Assembly (NCBI RefSeq): GCF_027579695.1
Contig: NC_083575.1
Location: forward strand, 37,747,154 to 37,811,153
Length of the DNA stretch: 64,000 nt
Reading direction: 5' to 3'
DNA from: Neoarius graeffei
Lineage: Eukaryota > Chordata > Actinopteri > Siluriformes > Ariidae
This document shows, one piece after another, positions 58,290-64,000 of this stretch. The position numbers and the translations under genes were made by a program. How positions within the stretch are numbered: the first letter of the stretch is position 1; each line of letters opens with the position of its first letter. Under the pieces are notes generated by a model. It had not been told where the DNA came from. It was given only the letters and a program-made list of their open reading frames with translations, and made no database searches.

Positions 58290-58870
58290 CAAAGACCTGA
58301 CTGCACTGAAGAGTGATATAATATATCCATGTTAATGAATGGCCAGGCACTTCAGGAAATTCCCCTCACTGAGCATTTATGGGTTGTACCACACTCATGT
58401 TTGGATGGAATGAGTGTTGGAATCTCATGTTAACCCCGTCCCTGCCTCACACACCCACCTATGTCATATGCAGTAACATACAATTTGTTTATTAAAGGTA
58501 GACGGCCTTTCAGATTTTTCAAGTGTAGGTCATAAAAATAATTTTCCCTGACACCCAGTTGTTTTTGTTTAGTGGACCAAAAGCTACTGAATTTGAATCA
58601 CAGACTTCCAATTTTATTAGCTTTTTTTTTTTTTTAAATAAAACAATGAATGAATTTAGGGCCATGTGGCCCTAAATTCTCTGCTATTTTTTCCTGCTTC
58701 AACATGACCCAATTCAAGATACTACATCATGCATCATATGGTGGGCTTTCCCCATTCACACAAGGCATTGTGGGATACAAATTTGAAACAGTGGAGAAAA
58801 ATGGAGGACATGAGTGTGTAAGAAACGTGAAAGACCGACGACAGTAACGGAAAGCAAGAAGAAAAGATGT
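58290..58870. other. unique sequence
   Basis: Nothing supported beyond an aataaa at 58638-58643 that could serve a plus-strand transcript. Confidence 0.35.
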
Positions 58871-58872
58871 TA

Positions 58873-59884
58873 CAGTGGTGCATGAAAAAGTTTGTGAGCC
58901 CTTTAGAATTTTCTATATTTCTGCATCAATATGACCTAAAACATCAGATTTTCACACGAGTCCTAAAAATAGATAAAGAGAACTCAGTTAAACAAATGAG
59001 ACAAAAATATTATACTTGGTCATTTATTTATTGAGGAAAATGATTCAATATTACATATCTGTGAGTGGCAAAAGTATGTGAACCTTTGCTTTCAGTATCT
59101 GGTGTGACCCCCTTGTGCAGCAATAACTGCAGATAAATGTTTCCGGTAACTGTTGACCAGTCCTGCACACCGGCTTGGAGGAATTTTAGCCCATTCCTCT
59201 GTACAGAACAACTTCAACTCTGGGATGTTGGTGGGTTTCCTCACATGAACTGCTTGCTTCAGGTCCTTCCACAACATTTCGATTGGATTAAGGTCAGGAC
59301 TTTGACTTGGCCATTCCAAAATCGTTGACCTTTGTTGGTCCACCACTCCTGGGGAGGGTAACAATGGTCTTGAATTTCCTCCATTTGTACACAGTCTGTC
59401 TGACTGTGGATTGGTGGAGTCCAAACTATTTAGAAATGGTTTTGTAACCTTTTCCAGCCTGATGAGCATCAACAACGCTTTTTTTTTTAGATCCTCAGAA
59501 ATCTCTTTTGTTCGTGCCATGATACACTTCCACAAACATGAGTTGTGAAGATCAGACTTTGATAGATCCCTGTTCTTTAAATAAAACAGGGTGCCCACTC
59601 ACACCTGATTGTCATCCCATTGATTGAAAACACCTGACTCTAATTTCACCTTCAGATTAACTGCTAATCCTAGAGGTTCACATACTTTTGCCATTCACAG
59701 ATATGTAATATTGGATCATTTTCCTCAATAAATAAATGACCAAGTATCATATTTTTGTCTCATTTGTTTAACTGAGTTCTCTTTATCTACTTTTAGGACT
59801 TGTGTGAAAATCTGATGTTTTAGGTCATATTTATGCAGAAATATAGAAAATTCTAAAGGGTTCACAAATTTTCAAGCACCACTT
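58873..59884 (-). mobile_element. Tc1 element family D, internally deleted copy
   Basis: Same ends as 50885-54676, flanked by TA. About 0.6 kb of transposase is missing: text jumps from WPSQSPDLNPIEMLWKDLK to RPLLPSPGVVDQQRS. This copy retains the Glu of the DD34E triad but has no catalytic Asp residues. It gives the empty-site sequence for the Harbinger insertion in the other copy. Confidence 0.92.
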
Positions 59885-59889
59885 TATAT

Positions 59890-60265
59890 ATATCCTTCAA
59901 AGTAGCCAGCATTTACCTTGATGATGCTTTGCATGCTATTGGCATGATCTTAACCAGCTTCATGAGGTAGTCACCTGGAATGCTTTTCAATTAACAGGTG
60001 TATCTCGTCAAAAGTGAATTAGTGCAATTTCTTGCCTTCTTAATGTGTTTGAAATCAAACAGTAAATCGTAAATAATAAACATACAGTAAATAGCCCTAT
60101 TCCACAACTGTAGTAATCCATATTATGTCAAGAACCGCTCAATTAAGTATAGAGAAATGACATCCATCATTAAGAGATGAAGTGTCTTTTAATTACTAAA
60201 AATAAATAAAAACCATTGAATGAGAAGGTGTGTACAAACTTTTGACTAGCACTGTACATTAATAC
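59890..60265 (-). mobile_element. Tc1 fragment of another family
   Basis: aagtagccagcatttacctt and ccagcttcatgaggtagtca are the conserved 'rhythm' of a common fish Tc1 transposase read in reverse. It is fused by deletion to the family also seen at 39403-39722, ending gtacaaacttttgactagca. Confidence 0.7.
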
Positions 60266-60269
60266 AACT

Positions 60270-61160
60270 TAATCACTTCATCAATGACATTTCCAATGTA
60301 CATTATGCTTCACATGTAGTGTACAGTCTTTAAAATCAATTAACTGCCATTTCATTTTTTAATGGTGACTTTCACGCTGTTGGGCAGCATTCATTTCTTG
60401 GTTGGTTTTGGCACTAAATTTCATACTTAGTTTTTATTATCCTTATCCAATTACTGCAATGTCATGTAATCTAATGATACTATGATTTGAGACCCATAAA
60501 TGTAATTAATGTTTTAATGGTTGATTCTGTCAGTTCATAACAAATGTGTTTGCTCACAAATCAGATCAGAACAAAAATAAACAAACTATGGATGTTATGA
60601 ATTATTTACAGTGGCTACCTGGTTTTACAGGACTTATCTGTAGTGTAGCAGAGGCTAAACATGTCTGGGCATCAGCAAACTTTAAAATCAGTATTTATCA
60701 TTATCTGATGGAGGTGTAATCTGATCTCTGGTGATGCTTGTGAGGGATGAAATAGAGGTTAAGGCTGATGCAGAATGGGAGAGTGGATTGTAGACAAAAG
60801 CACACAGGGTGAGAGGAGCAGAGTATTTAATTCTGGTACTTTTCCAACAGTATAGCTCTATGAAACAGAAGTGGACCATTTTAACACTGTAGGGCATACA
60901 CTGTTAACTCTTACCTGGAACCTGTAATAACGCTGTTCAAATCCTTATTTAGGTTAGGTCAGAATCTATAGGATCCATGAAGATTATTTTATTGTCTTTT
61001 TGCTCATCTGCTAAAAATTAAACATTTATGCGATGGGAATTTGTCTTAAGTTATGACCACAAGAGGTGACATTTTAAGAATAAATTTTGTTGATGTCGTT
61101 GCTTTAAACTTTTGTTTACGTCAACAAGAATCAAGTTTATAAAATGAAGATGTGGGTTAG
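60270..61160. other. unique AT-rich sequence
   Basis: No exon or repeat family recognised. Confidence 0.4.
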
Positions 61161-62305
61161 TGCAACAGTCTTGGGAAATGAGGAAATGGGAGACAGGCTT
61201 GACAACTTAAGGTTTGTTTTATTTAATTTTTTTTTTGCTTAACTTCACTTTTTAGTGACTTTATTTTGCTTTATGCACACACACACACACAGCGCTGGAT
61301 TGCTCAGCTCTCTCCCTCTCTAGGTACTGGCTTTCCTCTGCAAGAACACGAGACACACATGAATAAAATGCCAGTAATCAGACACCAATGAAACTCGGCA
61401 CATATTACCTGCCAGTTTTACCTGATTCCTTGCCGCTCACAGTCGATGCTCAATCACACCCCTGCTACCACATACCCCAACCAACCAACTCAGGTTAGGG
61501 AGCCATCCGGCCTGCACAGCTAGTGATAGTTTTTGCTAACATAGTTAGCTAAAAGTTATCACTAGTTAGCTAAATCCCATTCAATTTCTATGGCATGGTG
61601 GTTAGCCAATGGCAGTTTACACTTAGCTGAACCCCCCCATGTCTTAATTACAATCTGAGCACATAAAAATAGATGTCTGTTGATTTTCTAACTGTTTGAA
61701 GAGGTAAATTCACCACTTTGGGTTTACACATAAAAACTTACCAGCAAAAAAAGATACAAGTTGTCTCTCTTTTTCTTTGTTTCACTGCCGTTGAGACACC
61801 ATCTTTATTGGAAATTTCAGAAGCTCTCAGGTGGTCGTATGATTCGCTGCTAGCACTCTGATTGGATGATCTTAAAAAGTTGCCCCAAATGATCAAAATC
61901 ATTCAAATAGAAATTATGTTGCCCAATCTCAATGGGGAAAGTGTTGAAGCGCAATGGCCTAGCAACATTGGCCAAAAAGTTGCCCTGAGTATCATCACCT
62001 TAACAGCTCAAAGAATGAGGAATGGGGAGACAGGCTTCACAACTCAAGGTGCGTTTTTATTTTTCTTTAATTTCACTTTTTAGTTAATTTAGTTTCTCTC
62101 GCTTTTCACACACAAATATTGCTCTGCTCTGCTCAGCTCAGCTCTCTCTCCCTCTGATTACCTGCTTCACCTTGAAATAACACAGAAAACGCACAAAAGT
62201 AAATTGCCAGTAATCAAATACAGGTGAAACTCATCACGTGTTACCTACTGGGTTCTACCTGACTCCTACCAACCGCTGACGCTCAACCATGCCCCTGCCG
62301 CCACA
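61161..62305 (-). mobile_element. decayed Gmr1-like LTR retrotransposon remnant
   Basis: Two related LTR-like blocks (61161-61472 and 62000-62305) share gagacaggcttcacaactca, cttcactttttagt, gctcagctctctccctct and the end (c)accacata. Both resemble the LTRs at 19651 and 24298 in layout and ends. Next to the left block, accaactcaggttagggagc matches the region following the 3' LTR boundary of the complete element. About 0.5 kb between the LTRs has no recognisable gag or pol. No clear target duplication. Confidence 0.6.
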
Positions 62306-62434
62306 TGAAGATATTTCATGTTTTGTCTGTTCAACTTCATTTCATTTGTTAATATACATCCATTCCTGCCATTCAGACCTGTAACCCATTCCACACAAAG
62401 TTGGAATGGGGCAATTTAGGGCTATTAATGAAGT

Positions 62435-62804
62435 CTCATCTCATCTCATTATCTCTAGCCGCTTTATCCTTCTACAGGGTCGCAGGCAAGCTGGAGCCTA
62501 TCCCAGCTGACTACGGGCGAAAGGCGGGGTACACCCTGGACAAGTCGCCAGGTCATCACAGGGCTGACACATAGACACAGACAACCATTCACACTCACAC
62601 CTACGGTCAATTTAGAGTCACCAGTTAACCTAACCTGCATGTCTTTGGACTGTGGGGGAAACCGGAGCACCCGGAGGAAACCCACGCGGACATGGGGAGA
62701 ACATGCAAACTCCACACAGAAAGGCCCTCGCCGGCCCCGGGGCTCGAACCCAGGACCTTCTTGCTGTGAGGCGACAGCGCTAACCACTACACCACCGTGC
62801 CGCC
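62435..62804 (-). mobile_element. V-SINE copy 10
   Basis: Full-length reverse V-SINE with little decay. Target duplication ctattaatgaagt at 62422-62434 and 62805-62817. Confidence 0.94.
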
Positions 62805-62819
62805 CTATTAATGAAGTAA

Positions 62820-63990
62820 ACCAATTAAATAATTATGTGATTTGAAACAGGTGATTGTAATCATGATTTGGTACAAAATCAATATCCTGGAAAGGCCTAG
62901 TCTTTGATAAGAAAAGATGGGCCGAGGATCTCCAGTTTGTCAACAAATGTGTGAGAAAATTACTGTATTGAACTGTTTAAAATCAATATTTCTCAAAGAA
63001 ATATATGAAGGAATTTGGGTATTTCACCCTCTAAGGTGCATAGTATCATTCAACAATTCAAGAAATCTAGAGGAATTTCAGTGTGTAAAGACCAAGGGCT
63101 CAAGCATAAGCTGAATATCTGTGATCTCCGATCCCTCTGATAGCAGTGCATCAAGAACTGTCATTCATCTATAGCTGATATAACCACATGGGCTCAGAAT
63201 TACTTTGGGAAACCTTTGTCAAGCACTACAGTATGGAGTTACATTCACAAATGGCAGTTAAAACTTTAATATGCAAAAAGGAAGCCTTATGTTTACTGTG
63301 TCCAGAAGCACTGTTGATTTCTCTGGGCTTGGAGGCATCTGGGATGGACCATCACACAATGGAAACATGTATTATGGTCAGACAAATCAGTATTGTGGGT
63401 CTTTTTTTGGAAGAAATGGATGCCGTGTGCTCTGGCCCAAAGACAAAATGGACCATCCAGACTGTCAGCAGCACAAAATCCAAAAGCCAGGGTCTGTCAT
63501 GGTATGGGGTTATGTCAGTGCCCTTGGCAAAGGTAATTTACACTTACCAGTATGTGATGGCAGCATTAATGCAGAAAAATACTTTGAGATTTTGGAGCAA
63601 CATATTCTGCCTTCAAGATGACATCTTCTCCAGGGATATTTCAACAAGACACTGCAAAACCACATTCTGCACACATTACAAAGGCATGGCTGCGGAAGAA
63701 GAGGGTGTGTGTCTGTTCCCAATAGAGAATGTGTGGTGAATTTTGAAATGGAAAAATATGACACTGATGGCCCTGTGCTGTTATACACCTGAAGACCTGT
63801 TTGCAGGAAGAATGGGACAAAATAACACCTGAAATGCTTCATCACTTAGTGTCTTCAGTCCTGAAACACATTTTAAGTGTTGTGAGAAGAAATGGCAACG
63901 TTATTTAAAGTGGTAAATGCTTTACCACCCCGACTTTTTTTTAATGTGTTGCAAGAATTAAAATTGAAATAAGTTTTATTTTGGAAAAAA
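62820..63990 (+). mobile_element. old Tc1/mariner relic (family B/C relative)
   Basis: Plus-strand remnants in order: MGRGSPVCQQMCEKI, VHSIIQQFKKSRGI-type helix-turn-helix text, KPGSVMVWGYVSALGKGNLH, and ILEQHILPSR followed by FQQDTAKPH-like text. Heavily frameshifted. The right end reaches the window margin without a visible TIR. Confidence 0.78.
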
Positions 63991-64000
63991 ACCCAACAAA

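Overview
The window looks like teleost fish genomic DNA. It carries one recognisable single-copy vertebrate gene with GT-AG introns, a vertebrate tRNA-Ile(UAU) gene with an intron, and a dense load of fish-type transposons: V-SINEs, Tc1/mariner, hAT, PIF/Harbinger, Ty3/gypsy, RTE, L1/Tx1 and CR1/L2-like LINEs. The mix would suit a catfish-like genome, but the species cannot be read from the sequence alone.

The only gene identified with high confidence is haao (3-hydroxyanthranilate 3,4-dioxygenase, kynurenine-to-NAD pathway). It lies on the minus strand from 18779 leftwards. Six coding exons (18691-18779, 18520-18598, 5474-5557, 5193-5299, 4481-4570, 4351-4394) join in phase. They give the N-terminal 164 residues, including all iron ligands and the substrate-binding arginines and glutamate. 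The remaining C-terminal exons must lie beyond the left edge. Intron 2 is about 13 kb because an 11-kb stack of nested transposons (7363-18455) and a SINE sit inside it; the other completely contained introns are 86-622 bp.

Layout. 1-4350: downstream haao intron with a Tc1/mariner element, a V-SINE, an older Tc1 relic and two candidate minus-strand exons. 4351-18779: haao exons and the TE-filled intron 2 (Tc1 containing a THAP-bearing element, a Ty3/gypsy element, a hAT element with two LINE fragments, and another TIR element). 19651-24606: a nearly complete, recent Gmr1-type Ty3/gypsy element in which integrase lies upstream of reverse transcriptase, with matching LTRs, a 5-bp target duplication and a tRNA-Phe primer site. 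26343-29870: an L1/Tx1 LINE cut by two SINEs and an RTE LINE. 30150-32030: a decayed TIR element with exons of a teleost repeat protein. 32636-32729: tRNA-Ile(UAU). 33500-46450: mostly unique sequence with SINEs, an 86-bp minisatellite and hairpins. 46490-54960: a second nest (Tc1/mariner in several layers, a THAP-bearing TIR element, two Harbinger-like elements). 54960-64000: unique DNA, a degenerate tandem array, candidate plus-strand exons, more Tc1 copies, a decayed LTR pair and a SINE.

Apart from haao and the tRNA, host coding content is uncertain. Four plus-strand segments (35286-35391, 40254-40316, 57876-57953, 58084-58287) have good splice signals and compatible phase but are not recognised. 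The most unusual items are the Gmr1-type element, the TIR elements that combine a THAP domain on one strand with a different cargo exon on the other, and the nested stack inside a housekeeping metabolic gene.
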